The notes beneath the pieces are model-generated. The model saw only the letters and a list, made by a program, of their open reading frames with translations, did not search any database and had not been told where the DNA came from. The position numbers were made by a program, and so were the translations under genes. Shown here piece by piece: positions 7,511-16,498 of a DNA stretch of 64,000 nt. The stretch's first letter is position 1, and the number at the start of each line of letters is the position of its first letter. The DNA lies in contig NZ_BPQL01000066.1 of the NCBI RefSeq assembly GCF_022179225.1, positions 1-64,000 on the forward strand, in the 5' to 3' direction. The stretch is from Methylobacterium goesingense. GTDB lineage: Bacteria; Pseudomonadota; Alphaproteobacteria; Rhizobiales; Beijerinckiaceae.

Positions 7511-9781
7511 TCAGCGTGCGCCGCGCTGAAGGTCGCCGTCGATGAGGAGGGCGCTCTTGCCGTCGAGCCGATTGCGGTAGACCTGCAGGTTCTCCATCAC
7601 CCGCTGGACGTAATTGCGCGTCTCGGTGAAGGGGATGCGCTCGACCCAGTCGATGGGATCGATCCCGGTCTTGCGCGGGTCGCCGTAGGCGTCGATCCAT
7701 TTCTTCACGTTGCCGCCACCGGCATTGTAGGCCGCGAAGGCGAGGATGTACGAGCCGCGCCAATCCTCCATAAGTTCGCCGAGGTGGGCTTGGCCGAGGC
7801 GGGCGTTGTAGGCAGGATCGCTGGTCAGGCGGTCCTGGTCGAAACTGGCACTGACGCGGCGGGCGGTACGCTGTGCGGTGGCTGGCATCATCTGCATCAG
7901 CCCACGCGCGCCGACGCTGGACTGCGCCAGCGGATCGAACTGGCTCTCCTGCCGGGCGATGGCGAAGACCATGGCCTTCTCCACCAGGGGCACAGCGGCC
8001 GACGCCTCGTAGCTCGGGATACCGATGGTCGGGTAGGCATGGGCGTCGAGGGGCAGCCCACGCTGGACGGCGATCTTGCCGATGGCCACCAGGGCGCGGG
8101 AGTTGCGCTGCTCGGCGGCGATATTGCCGAGCGCTTCGAGCTCGGCCGCATCGGTGAGGCGGTTGGCGGTGTCGATGTAGAGGGGCAGCGCGAGGTCGCG
8201 GATGGCGGCGGCCTCCAGCATCTTCAGGGCCCGCACGTAGAGGCGCTGGTCGAAGGCTGCTTGCTGGCTGGCGTCGAGGCTGGGGATGCTGCGGAGCGAC
8301 AGGCTCGAGCGTCCGAGCTTCGTCCGCGCCAGTTGGCCGTAATACGCGATGGGCTGGAGGGCGGCGCGCTCGTAGAAGGCCTTGGCGGCATCGGCCTGGC
8401 CGAGTGCCTCGGCCGCGCGGCCCTGCCAATAGGCGGTGCGGGCCAGCGAGATCGGCGTTTCGGCGATTCGGGCCGCCTCGGCGAAATGTTGCGCCGCCCT
8501 GGCGGCATCGTCCTGGAAGCGCAGCGCGATCCAGCCAGCATGAAATTCCGCCTCGATACGCTTTTCGACGGTGCGGGCACACGGCGCACGGGCCACCGCG
8601 TAGGCGGCGCCCGGATCGTTCGCGTCAATCAGCTTGCGAGCGACGATCCGGCGCTCGACCCACCATTCGTCGCCGTCCACGAGCACATCGGGGTTCGAGG
8701 GCGCAGTGGCCAGCATCGCCGCCGCCTCCACGAACTTGTCGTGTCGCCGCAGGTACTGTGCCCGTGACAGGATGTATGAGGAATCGCTGCGCAAGGCCGG
8801 CGGCACCGCGTTGAGGGCGGCCGGTGCGCTCGAGCTTTTGTCTTCCACCGCGCGCCGCGCACGCACGAGGGTCGCGTAGCCACCGCCCGCCAGCGTCGCC
8901 GCCCGCCCGGCCGTGTCGTAATCCTCCTTGAGGAGCGCGCGCTCCATGCGATAGCGGTGATCGACCCGGGTCAGAGCCGTCGGAAAGGCATCGAGCACCC
9001 GCATCTCGAGGTTCCGGCCGAAAGTCTCGGAGCGCCACAAGTCACGCACGAGCACTGAAGCGTCCTCGTCGAGGCCTTCCGCCCGGAACGCCAGAGCCAG
9101 GGCGAACTTGCCCGGCGCACTTGCTGGCCGCGACGCGGCGAAGAAGGCCCGCACCGTCGCGGGATTACGACGTTCGGTCAGCAGGGCTTCCTCGGCCCGG
9201 CGACGGAGGAGGGGGCCGGCCGGCCAGTCGGGATTGGTGCGGGTAAAGGCAACGGTGCGCTCGAAGCCGATGCCGGCGCCTGCCCGGATCGCCACCCATT
9301 CGAGGAGCGCGCGCGCGGCCGGGTCGTTGAAACCGTCCCGCAGTCGGTCACCCTCGGAGACGCGGCCCTTGCGGTAGGCGTCGATGGCCTGCCGCAGAGC
9401 CGGCAGGTCGATACCCGGCGCCACCTGGGCCGCACGGGCAGGGTCGGGCACCTCCGGGACAGGGGCCGCCGGGGAGACGGTCGCGTCAGGCAACGGGAAA
9501 GCGATGCCAGCCTCGGGATCGGCCGAAGCGTAGGCCTTGGCGGCGGCAGGCAGCCCCTGGCTCGGGGCAGCTTCCGGCGTCCTTCCTTCGACCTTAAGAG
9601 CATCGGCCGCGATCGGGTCGGCGGCCTTGGCCTCTGGCAGTGCGGCCGACGGCGCGACAGCGTCGCTGGCTGGGCGATGGCTCGCCGCATCCCCTTCCTG
9701 AGCGGACGCCGCCGCGAGGGCGCCGGCCGAAACAAGGCTGAGGGCCAGCATCAGGGCTGCGCGCTGCGTCGAGAACACCAT
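7511..9781 (-). CDS. Soluble lytic murein transglycosylase
   Basis: A 756-residue Slt70-type enzyme. It starts with a signal peptide (MVFSTQRAALMLALSLVSAG) and a proline/alanine-rich linker. A long alpha-helical superhelical U/L domain of TPR-like repeats follows. The catalytic domain starts near residue 600: ARQES with the catalytic Glu near 610, GLMQMMPATAQ, then AYNAGGGNVKKW. It cleaves the MurNAc-GlcNAc bond in the periplasm, forming anhydro-muropeptides. It is divergent from dapA and 67 bases before the CinA-like gene. Confidence 0.93.
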   Translation of the reverse strand: MVFSTQRAALMLALSLVSAGALAAASAQEGDAASHRPASDAVAPSAALPEAKAADPIAADALKVEGRTPEAAPSQGLPAAAKAYASADPEAGIAFPLPDATVSPAAPVPEVPDPARAAQVAPGIDLPALRQAIDAYRKGRVSEGDRLRDGFNDPAARALLEWVAIRAGAGIGFERTVAFTRTNPDWPAGPLLRRRAEEALLTERRNPATVRAFFAASRPASAPGKFALALAFRAEGLDEDASVLVRDLWRSETFGRNLEMRVLDAFPTALTRVDHRYRMERALLKEDYDTAGRAATLAGGGYATLVRARRAVEDKSSSAPAALNAVPPALRSDSSYILSRAQYLRRHDKFVEAAAMLATAPSNPDVLVDGDEWWVERRIVARKLIDANDPGAAYAVARAPCARTVEKRIEAEFHAGWIALRFQDDAARAAQHFAEAARIAETPISLARTAYWQGRAAEALGQADAAKAFYERAALQPIAYYGQLARTKLGRSSLSLRSIPSLDASQQAAFDQRLYVRALKMLEAAAIRDLALPLYIDTANRLTDAAELEALGNIAAEQRNSRALVAIGKIAVQRGLPLDAHAYPTIGIPSYEASAAVPLVEKAMVFAIARQESQFDPLAQSSVGARGLMQMMPATAQRTARRVSASFDQDRLTSDPAYNARLGQAHLGELMEDWRGSYILAFAAYNAGGGNVKKWIDAYGDPRKTGIDPIDWVERIPFTETRNYVQRVMENLQVYRNRLDGKSALLIDGDLQRGAR

Positions 9782-9968
9782 GGTTCTTCCAGTCCCATCA
9801 CCTCGGACAGTCCTTCAAGCTCACCCAAAGGGCATTAAGAAGGCATTAACCCCGTGAAAGCAGCGTTTGCGCCGTTGCTGGCGAGGGCCTATGTCTGCCC
9901 GTCCGCGTAAAGCGGTGCCGCTGCCGGACAACCGGCGCATGACGAGACCGACGGCTGGGAACGCCAGG

Positions 9969-10868
9969 ATGACCGAGACCTCCACACGACGCCTTAGGGG
10001 CGCAATGTCCGCCCTCGTGACTCCGTTCAAGGACGGTGCCTTCGACGAGGCGGCCTTCCGCAAGTTCGTGAACTGGCAGATCGCGCAGGGCATCCACGGG
10101 CTCGTTCCGACAGGCACCACCGGCGAGAGCCCGACCCTGAGCCATGCCGAACACGACCGCGTCGTCGAAATCTGCATCGAGGAAGCCGCCGGCCGCGTGC
10201 CCGTGATCGCCGGCGCCGGCTCCAATTCCACCGCCGAGGCGGTGGAGCGCGCCCGCCACGCTGAGAAGGCGGGAGCGGATGCGGTGCTGGTTGTCACGCC
10301 TTATTACAACAAGCCGACCCAGGCCGGCCTCTACGCGCATTTCAAGGCCGTGAACGATGCCATCGGCATTCCGATCATCCTCTACAATATTCCGGGCCGT
10401 TCCATCGTCGACATGAGCGTCGAGACGATGGCGCGCCTGTACGAACTCGAGAACATTGCAGGCGTGAAGGATGCCACGGCCAAGCTCGACCGGGTGAGCC
10501 TGCAGCGCCAGGCCATGGGCGAGGATTTCATTCAGCTTTCGGGCGAAGATGCGACGGCGTTGGGCTTCAATGCCCATGGCGGCCGCGGCTGCATCTCGGT
10601 GGTCTCGAACGTGGCGCCGCGGCTCTGCGCCGAACTGCAAGAGGCGACCCTCGGTGGCGACTACGCCAAGGCGCTCCAGATCCAGGACCGCCTGATGCCT
10701 CTTCACGCCAGCATGTTCGTGGAGCCGAACCCGTCGCCCGCGAAGTACGCCCTCGCGCGCCTCGGCCTGATGACCGACGAGGTCCGTCTTCCACTCCTTC
10801 AGGTGAGCGCAGAGACGAAGGCGCTTGTCGATGCCGCTCTGCGCCATGCGGGCCTCCTTGACGCTTGA
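9969..10868 (+). CDS. dapA: 4-hydroxy-tetrahydrodipicolinate synthase
   Basis: A 299-residue class I aldolase condensing pyruvate with aspartate semialdehyde on the lysine/diaminopimelate pathway. Visible are the pyruvate-loop motif [31 protein letters not shown] and the Schiff-base lysine in GVKDAT near residue 165. The ATG at 9969 gives a normal-length protein ([20 protein letters not shown]). Upstream in-frame starts would add an unlikely basic leader. smpB follows 82 bases later on the same strand. Confidence 0.96.
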   Translation: MTETSTRRLRGAMSALVTPFKDGAFDEAAFRKFVNWQIAQGIHGLVPTGTTGESPTLSHAEHDRVVEICIEEAAGRVPVIAGAGSNSTAEAVERARHAEKAGADAVLVVTPYYNKPTQAGLYAHFKAVNDAIGIPIILYNIPGRSIVDMSVETMARLYELENIAGVKDATAKLDRVSLQRQAMGEDFIQLSGEDATALGFNAHGGRGCISVVSNVAPRLCAELQEATLGGDYAKALQIQDRLMPLHASMFVEPNPSPAKYALARLGLMTDEVRLPLLQVSAETKALVDAALRHAGLLDA

Positions 10869-10950
10869 GTCCGACTGGCGAAGTGAACCGCGCAGAACCA
10901 TATTCCTCGGCCCGGTCGCGATGGCGCGGCCGGCCTGACCTGACGTTGTG

Positions 10951-11424
10951 ATGGCTCCCAAACCAGAATCGAACCGCCGCGTCGTCGCCGACAACCGCGC
11001 CGCGCGCTACCATTACGAGATCACCGACACGTTTGAGGCCGGACTCGCCCTGACGGGGACCGAGGTCAAATCGCTGCGCAAGGGCAAGGCGACCATCGGA
11101 GAGGCCTATGCCGGACCGTCCGGTACCGATCTGATGCTGTTCAATGCGTATATCCCGGAATACGTCGAGGCAAACCGCTTCAACCATGAGACGAAGCGGC
11201 CACGCCGGCTTCTGCTTCATCGCAAGCAGATCAACAAACTGATCGGCGCCACCCAGCGCGAGGGCTTTACGGTCGTGCCCCTGAAGATCTACTTCAACGA
11301 GCGCGGCCGGGCCAAGATCGAACTCGGCCTCGGCCGGGGCAAGAAGCTGCATGACAAGCGTGAGGCCGCCAAGGAGCGCGATTGGCAGCGCGCCCGCGCC
11401 CGCATCTTGCGCGATCGCGGCTAG
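10951..11424 (+). CDS. smpB: SsrA-binding protein SmpB
   Basis: A 157-residue SmpB, the tmRNA partner in trans-translation. The N-terminal NRRARYHYEI-like core (residues 15-25), [18 protein letters not shown], the LLLHRKQI stretch and the basic C-terminal tail ([17 protein letters not shown]) are the standard family blocks. The ATG at 10951 is preferred over the adjacent GTG. The dapA-smpB order is common in alphaproteobacteria. Confidence 0.96.
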   Translation: MAPKPESNRRVVADNRAARYHYEITDTFEAGLALTGTEVKSLRKGKATIGEAYAGPSGTDLMLFNAYIPEYVEANRFNHETKRPRRLLLHRKQINKLIGATQREGFTVVPLKIYFNERGRAKIELGLGRGKKLHDKREAAKERDWQRARARILRDRG

Positions 11425-11516
11425 CTGTTTTTCGCCGAACGGTCGGCGTCGAAGGTCCCAATCGCTAGCCTGAGGCGCCGAATCGTCGGCGTTGATACAA
11501 CTTAAACTACACCATC

Positions 11517-11536
11517 GTAGTACCGTACTACCGTAC
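11517..11536. repeat. Palindrome and tandem octamer after smpB
   Basis: GTAGTAC (11517-11523) and GTACTAC (11525-11531) form a perfect palindrome around one C. Overlapping it, TACCGTAC is repeated twice in tandem (11521-11536). It lies between the convergent smpB and NYN genes. The function is unknown; there is no T-run to make it a terminator. Confidence 0.4.
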
Positions 11537-11606
11537 CCGGGTTCACCGGGACGGCAGCGCAATATGGGCAGCTCCAGGCGTGAGGGCGTCCAAAACGACC
11601 GTCGCG

Positions 11607-12299
11607 TCAGGTTTCCGAAACGTCATCGTTCTGACGGATCCCGTAGCGACTTTCGAGGGCTGGGCTCGGCCGCACTGGGCGATCCGCCGCGCTCTCTCCA
11701 CGCGAACGTGTGGGCGTTTCACCATGGGGGCGTGTCTCCTGCCCACGCGCCTCGTGGTTACGCGGAGACCGCTCGCCGGCATCGCGTCCGATTCGCGGCA
11801 GTAGGTGAGCGAGGTCAATGAACTCATCGGCTTGGCGCCGTAGATCGTCGGCAATCATGGCGGGTTGGGTCTGGATCGTCGAGACGACGGTGACTTTCAC
11901 ACCGCGCCGTTGCATCGCCTTCACAAGCGAGCGGAAGTCGCCGTCGCCCGAGAACAGGATCATGTGATCGATACGTGAGGCCAGATCGAGAGCATCGATC
12001 GCCAACTCGATATCGATGTTGCCTTTGACTTTACGCCGTCCCTGCGAGTCTACGAACTCCTTTGCAGGCTTCGTAACAACGCAAAAGCCATTGTAATCCA
12101 GCCAATCGATCAGCGGTCGGATCGAGGAATATTCCTGGTCTTCGACGACCGCAGTATAATAGAACGCTCGCACGAGCATGTCGCGAGATTGAAATTCCTT
12201 CAGTAACCTGCGATAATCAATCTCCGCTCCGAGAGTTTTTGTGGCTGCATACAGATTTGCGCCATCAATGAAGAGCGCGCTACGTTGACCGGAATTCAT
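11607..12299 (-). CDS. NYN-domain (LabA/PIN-like) protein
   Basis: A 230-residue protein whose first 165 or so residues are a LabA-type NYN domain, a PIN-like fold with putative RNase activity. The acidic residues expected for metal binding are visible in ALFIDGANLY (near residue 12), GNIDIELAIDAL (near 95) and LFSGDGDF (near 118). The tail is charged and disordered-looking. The upstream DNA is clearly more AT-rich than the neighbourhood. Family members act in RNA turnover or regulation; no target can be inferred. Convergent with smpB. Confidence 0.85.
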   Translation of the reverse strand: MNSGQRSALFIDGANLYAATKTLGAEIDYRRLLKEFQSRDMLVRAFYYTAVVEDQEYSSIRPLIDWLDYNGFCVVTKPAKEFVDSQGRRKVKGNIDIELAIDALDLASRIDHMILFSGDGDFRSLVKAMQRRGVKVTVVSTIQTQPAMIADDLRRQADEFIDLAHLLPRIGRDAGERSPRNHEARGQETRPHGETPTRSRGESAADRPVRPSPALESRYGIRQNDDVSET

Positions 12300-12395
12300 A
12301 GATTAATCCAAAAATTATCTAATATTTTGACTTGATCGGTGTAGTTCTTGGTCTAGACTATCGTTAAGGATGCATCGATTTTAGATCCCACTGAA

Positions 12396-12415
12396 AATAA
12401 GAATATTTTCTTATT
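12396..12415. repeat. AT-rich perfect hairpin
   Basis: An 8-bp perfect stem (AATAAGAA/TTCTTATT) with a TATT loop in an AT-rich patch upstream of the NYN gene. It could be a remnant terminator of a foreign segment. Confidence 0.35.
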
Positions 12416-13180
12416 AAATTGACTGCCATACTATTACTGTAGCGGAACTGGAAAGGCGAGCATCCGGTACCTGTGACCATAAGCCAGGGAATGTCAATTC
12501 CGTCCCCCGTATTTGTCTTGGGCGGGATCTGCTGACTAAGAGTAAGCGTCAACAGAATGTTGCCATCGACTGAGAGCTATCCTAGGTTGTGCTTGCTTGG
12601 TCTTTAGACTCGCTCGGCCTTGACGTCATCTGCGAGCGCCGCCGTGCCCCGCTTCATCCCCTCGTCCTCATCACCAGATGACTAGAATCGGTGGCGCTCG
12701 GTCTGTGTTCGATAAGATGGGCGCCTCTCCGGGCAGCTGCGGCGGGGACTGCTCGTGCCCGGCATCGTCTCGACGCCGATGCTATCGCGGCGACCGTTGC
12801 GACGGATTTCTCGGGACGACGAGGACAGTCTGTCGGCGACTGCTCAGCATGCACCTCCTTCGCGTCCTGCTCCGCCGGGTCCTGGCAATCCCGGGCGAGC
12901 GTGAGATCGAGGCGATGGTCGCATGACCGCGCCGCAGTTGCTCTCCCTCACCGGTGACGAAACGACGATCCGACGCATCTTTGAATTGCGTCTGTCGCTG
13001 GCCGATGTCCCGCCGTCCGACCTAGGCCTACCCCGTCACAGGCACCGGCGGTGAGACGGCGCGCCAAGGAGGTCGACAGCGCAATGTCCGCATTCTCGAG
13101 GTTGCCGACGAAACTCCGCCGGACGCCCGGGGGCTTCGACAATCCTGATGACGAGGTAACGGGCACGAACGGCATGCGCA

Positions 13181-13606
13181 GAGTTGCTGGTCGAAGGGCG
13201 CAGTCTGGGCCAGCGGGGCCACTTCCTCAGCGATACCTTGTCCGGCCATGTTCTTTCGGAGTTTTCGATCTACCGTGAGGAGATCCTCGGGCCTGTGCTT
13301 GCGATCACCCGGTCAACGGGCGACGCCGCCGCGCGCCTCAGAAACGACTACGCGTTCGGCCGCAGTGCCGCGATCGTCGCCCGCGATGTGGGATGCCGCG
13401 CGCCAGTTCATCCACGGGATCGGCATGGTTGCATCAACGTGCCGATCCCGTGCGACGGCGCTCCACTCGTTCGACCGCCGGGCTTCTAGACCCGTCTCCA
13501 AACCGTCAATGCCCGCTGGCGCACAGGCATCCGCGCCGGCTCCAATCCTGACGTGCCCACTTGGGAATCGGGCCGAATATTCTTTAATCCGCAGCGATCG
13601 CCCTGA
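13181..13606 (+). pseudogene. Decayed methylmalonate-semialdehyde dehydrogenase, C-terminal remnant
   Basis: The main frame reads ELLVEGRS, then IYREEILGPVLAITR, then INVPIP, an in-frame TAG at 13487, and TVNARWRTGIRAG before a stop at 13604. These match in order the C-terminal third of MmsA-type CoA-acylating aldehyde dehydrogenases. Two stretches of the expected sequence (DAARQF..GIGMV and ALHSF) are only readable in the next frame, so there are compensating frameshifts. The N-terminal NAD and catalytic-Cys regions are absent. It is non-functional by inspection. Confidence 0.75.
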
Positions 13607-14129
13607 AACTCCGTCGAACGAATTCGGGTGCCTTCACCGATGATGGGATGATGACCTTGCGCAAGGTAAGGCAGGGTCGTTTTAATATCCTCCGACGGCG
13701 TTGCCGCCTCCCGAAACCAGGCACATCAGCTGCCGTGCGCATACTGAATAGTCTGGATCGCATTTTCTCGGCGACAAATGAGACTTGTCAGAGTGCTGTC
13801 GCTTACCAAGCTGATGCTACCCGGTAAAAAACGATATCGCCTTACATCCCATGCTCTAGCTTTTCCGGAGGCATCGATGTCTTGAGCGATTGGAATCGAC
13901 ACACGTTCCCGGTCGCACATTCCATCCTGCGCTCGCCATGATCAAGGCTTTCGCAGCCAGAGATCTCTTGGTCCCGTCCGATCCGGACCCGGCGCTCGAC
14001 CACTCCGCCTTCCGCAGCGCCTGCGACGTTGGCCTATCCATCGCCACGACACAGGCGCTGCCAGCCGCCTCGGTGGCGGGCGGGAGTCTAACCCGCACGC
14101 CGCCGAGCCCAGGGGCGTGAGAGCCGCCC

Positions 14130-14618
14130 TCAACCTTCCTTGAAGCCGTAATCCGGCACGCCCTCTTCGTTGCCGTAGTACTTATAGGGTAGGAACTTGC
14201 CCGAGAGGTTCATCTTCACCCGGTCACCCTTGTTGTTCGGCTCGCGCTCCATGGTCATGTTGAAGTCGATGGCGGACATGATGCCGTCGCCGAACTCCTC
14301 CTGGATCAGTTCCTTCCAGGTGGTGCCGTAGACCATCACCAACTCGTAGAAGCGGTAGATCAGCGGGTCGGTCGGCGGCATCTGGGCGATCGAGCCGCGA
14401 TAGGGCGCCTCGTTCAGCATGCGCTCTTCGGCCTGCGAAAGGCCGAACAGTGCAGCGGCCTTGGCGGCCTGGGCCTTGGGGAGCTTCATCTGGCCCATGC
14501 AGGCTGCGGTGATCAGAATCGGCGAGATGCCGCCGATCTCGTCCTGGATGTGTTTCCAGGTCCAGCCCTTCTCGCGCTTGATGTCGAGGAGCTTCTCGGT
14601 GAGGTCTTCGCGCTTCAT
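14130..14618 (-). CDS. cynS: Cyanate hydratase (cyanase)
   Basis: A 162-residue cyanase: cyanate + bicarbonate to ammonia + 2 CO2 in the cytosol. The N-terminal helical domain (MKREDLTEKLLDIKREKGWT) is followed by the conserved active-site domain with PTDPLIYRFYELVMVYGTTW (Arg and Glu of the active site) and EEFGDGIMSAIDF containing the catalytic Ser. It is the last gene of a four-gene operon, 36 bases after the ABC ATPase gene, which strongly implies that the transporter imports cyanate. Confidence 0.97.
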   Translation of the reverse strand: MKREDLTEKLLDIKREKGWTWKHIQDEIGGISPILITAACMGQMKLPKAQAAKAAALFGLSQAEERMLNEAPYRGSIAQMPPTDPLIYRFYELVMVYGTTWKELIQEEFGDGIMSAIDFNMTMEREPNNKGDRVKMNLSGKFLPYKYYGNEEGVPDYGFKEG

Positions 14619-14654
14619 GGCTTTCGTCTCCGTGACGGGTTGGAAGGGGGTTGG

Positions 14655-15650
14655 TCAGGCGCGCAGAGCCGGGGCTTCGGCGCCCAGCAGTGCAGCGGTG
14701 TCCGCGTCGCTCAGACTGGGACGGATCACCGGCGGGTGGCGCTGGTCGTAGCCGGGCGGCATTGCGTCCCGCAGGGTCTTCGAGCGCGTGACGAGGAAGT
14801 CCATCAGGTGATTGCGCAGGGCATAGTAGCCGGGCGCGTGGTGCAGTTGCGTGCGGTCACGGACCTTCGGCAGCGGGTTCTCGACGATTTCGGCCACCTT
14901 GGCCTGGGGGCCGTTGGTCATCAGCACGATGCGGTCGGCCAGATAGATCGACTCGTCGACGTCGTGGGTGATCATGAAGACGGTCTGGCCAGTCTCGACG
15001 CAGATTCGCCGGACCTCGTCCTGAAGCGTGCCGCGGGTTAGCGCGTCGAGCGCCGAGAACGGCTCGTCCATGAGCAGGATCTTGGGCTCGATGGCCAGCG
15101 CCCGGGCGATGCCGACACGCTGCTTCATGCCCCCGGACAGCTCCGACGGCCGCTTGTGTTCGGACCCGGCCAGCCCCACCGTCGCGATGGCCTTGTGGGC
15201 GCGGGCCTCGACCTCGGCCCGGCCCGCCTTGCGCCAGCGCGAGGAGACCGCGTAGGCGACGTTGCCCAGCACGGTGCGCCAAGGCAGGAGCGCGTGGCCC
15301 TGGAAGATCACGGCCCGATCGAGGCTGGTTCCCTCGATGGCCTGCCCGTCCGCGATGACGACGCCCTCGCTCGGCGCCTCCAGCCCGGCCAGGATGTTGA
15401 GCACCGTGGTCTTGCCGCAGCCGGAATGCCCGATCATGCAGACGAACTCGCCCCGCCGCATCGGTAGCCAGAGATTCTCGAATACCGTGGTGCTGGTGCC
15501 GCCGGGCGCGGGGTAGCGCCGGGCGATCCCTTCGATCGAGATGAATTTCTCGGATTGGGGTGTGGTCTGGGACGGCATGCGGGCGTCTCCGGTATTGTCC
15601 GACGATCCGGAGCGGAAGGGCGAGGCGCGGAAGGGGAGGAGCGTTGCCAT
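14655..15650 (-). CDS. Cyanate/nitrate-type ABC transporter ATP-binding protein
   Basis: A 331-residue ATPase of the NrtD/SsuB/TauB type. Walker A is GHSGCGKTT (near residue 75), Q-loop GHALLPW, signature LSGGMKQR, Walker B ILLMDEPFSALD and the switch His in MITHDVDE. The ATG at 15650 lies 5 bases after the permease stop; an in-frame extension further upstream would overlap the whole permease end and is rejected. It powers the cognate permease. Sulfonate/nitrate ATPases look alike, so the cyanate assignment rests on the operon with cynS. Confidence 0.92.
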   Translation of the reverse strand: MATLLPFRASPFRSGSSDNTGDARMPSQTTPQSEKFISIEGIARRYPAPGGTSTTVFENLWLPMRRGEFVCMIGHSGCGKTTVLNILAGLEAPSEGVVIADGQAIEGTSLDRAVIFQGHALLPWRTVLGNVAYAVSSRWRKAGRAEVEARAHKAIATVGLAGSEHKRPSELSGGMKQRVGIARALAIEPKILLMDEPFSALDALTRGTLQDEVRRICVETGQTVFMITHDVDESIYLADRIVLMTNGPQAKVAEIVENPLPKVRDRTQLHHAPGYYALRNHLMDFLVTRSKTLRDAMPPGYDQRHPPVIRPSLSDADTAALLGAEAPALRA

Positions 15651-15655
15651 GGCGT

Positions 15656-16495
15656 TCACTCCGGAAAGGTGACGAGGCGTTGCGCCCGCGCCAGCACTTG
15701 GTCGAGGATCATGCCCACGAGGCCGATGACGAGGATCGAGGTGATCACATTGGTGATCGAGAGATTGTTCCACTCGTTCCAGACGAAGTAGCCGATGCCG
15801 GTGCCGCCCACGAGCATCTCGGCCGCCACGATGACGAGCCACGCGATGCCGATCGAGATGCGCATGCCCGTGAGGATGGTGGGCGCCGCCGCCGGTAGGA
15901 TCACCGTCACCGCCCGACGGAATGGGCCCACCTCAAGAGTTCTGGCGACGTTGAGCCACTCGCGCCGGGTTCCGGCGACCCCGAAGGCGGTGTTGATCAG
16001 CATCGGCCAGAGCGAGCAGATGAAGATCACGAAGATCGCCGAGAGCCCGGAATCCTTGATCGTGTAGAGGGCGAGCGGCATCCACGCCAAGGGCGAGACC
16101 GGCTTGAGAAGCTGGATGAAGGGGTCGAGGGCCCGGCCCATCAGGGGCGACATGCCGATGATGAAACCGATCGGGATCGCCACGATCACCGCAAGTCCGT
16201 AGCCGAGCGCCACGCGGCCGATGGAGTAAGCAAGCTGGATACCCAGCCCCTTGTCGTTCGGCCCCCGGTCGTAGAACGGGTCCCGTAGGTGCTTCCAGAT
16301 CGTGGCGCCGACGTCGAGGGGCCCCGGCATGGCCGACTTGCCGGTGGTGGCGCTGGCGCCCATGAGGGCGGCGTATTCCGGGTCCATCGCCTCGGTCTTG
16401 GCCGTGCCGCTCACGGCGATCTGCCAAGTGAGCAGGAATGCGAGAAGCAGGGCAAGCGAGACGAGGCCGGCGCGAAACCGAAGGGTGTTGGCCAT
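15656..16495 (-). CDS. Cyanate/nitrate-type ABC transporter permease
   Basis: A 279-residue inner-membrane permease of the NrtB/SsuC class (binding-protein-dependent transport family). It starts with a membrane segment (LVSLALLLAFLLTWQIAVSG), followed by a periplasmic stretch and five more hydrophobic helices. The EAA-like cytoplasmic loop is near GTRREWLNVARTLEVGP. It begins 3 bases after the substrate-binding protein gene and ends 5 bases before the ATPase gene, so the genes are translationally coupled. Confidence 0.92.
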   Translation of the reverse strand: MANTLRFRAGLVSLALLLAFLLTWQIAVSGTAKTEAMDPEYAALMGASATTGKSAMPGPLDVGATIWKHLRDPFYDRGPNDKGLGIQLAYSIGRVALGYGLAVIVAIPIGFIIGMSPLMGRALDPFIQLLKPVSPLAWMPLALYTIKDSGLSAIFVIFICSLWPMLINTAFGVAGTRREWLNVARTLEVGPFRRAVTVILPAAAPTILTGMRISIGIAWLVIVAAEMLVGGTGIGYFVWNEWNNLSITNVITSILVIGLVGMILDQVLARAQRLVTFPE

Positions 16496-16498
16496 GGT

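Larger units (their letters stand above)
12300..14129. other. Long interval without an intact gene
   Basis: 1.83 kb between the NYN gene and cyanase with no convincing intact ORF. The first 250-300 bases are AT-rich. They contain a perfect hairpin, AATAAGAA (12396-12403) with TTCTTATT (12408-12415). Short open frames between 12650 and 13030 overlap on both strands and match nothing I recognise. A decayed dehydrogenase occupies 13181-13606. I see nothing coding in 13607-14129. The mix of AT-rich DNA and gene debris suggests an old insertion/deletion site. Confidence 0.6.

Noticed and set aside
12364-12552. A 62-codon - strand frame in AT-rich DNA
   Set aside because: No ribosome site or similarity that I can recognise; too short to support.
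12923-13024. A 33-codon frame starting MTAPQLLSLTGDE, overlapping the stop of a short upstream frame
   Set aside because: The coupling looks gene-like, but neither peptide resembles a known protein; left as unexplained within the gene desert.
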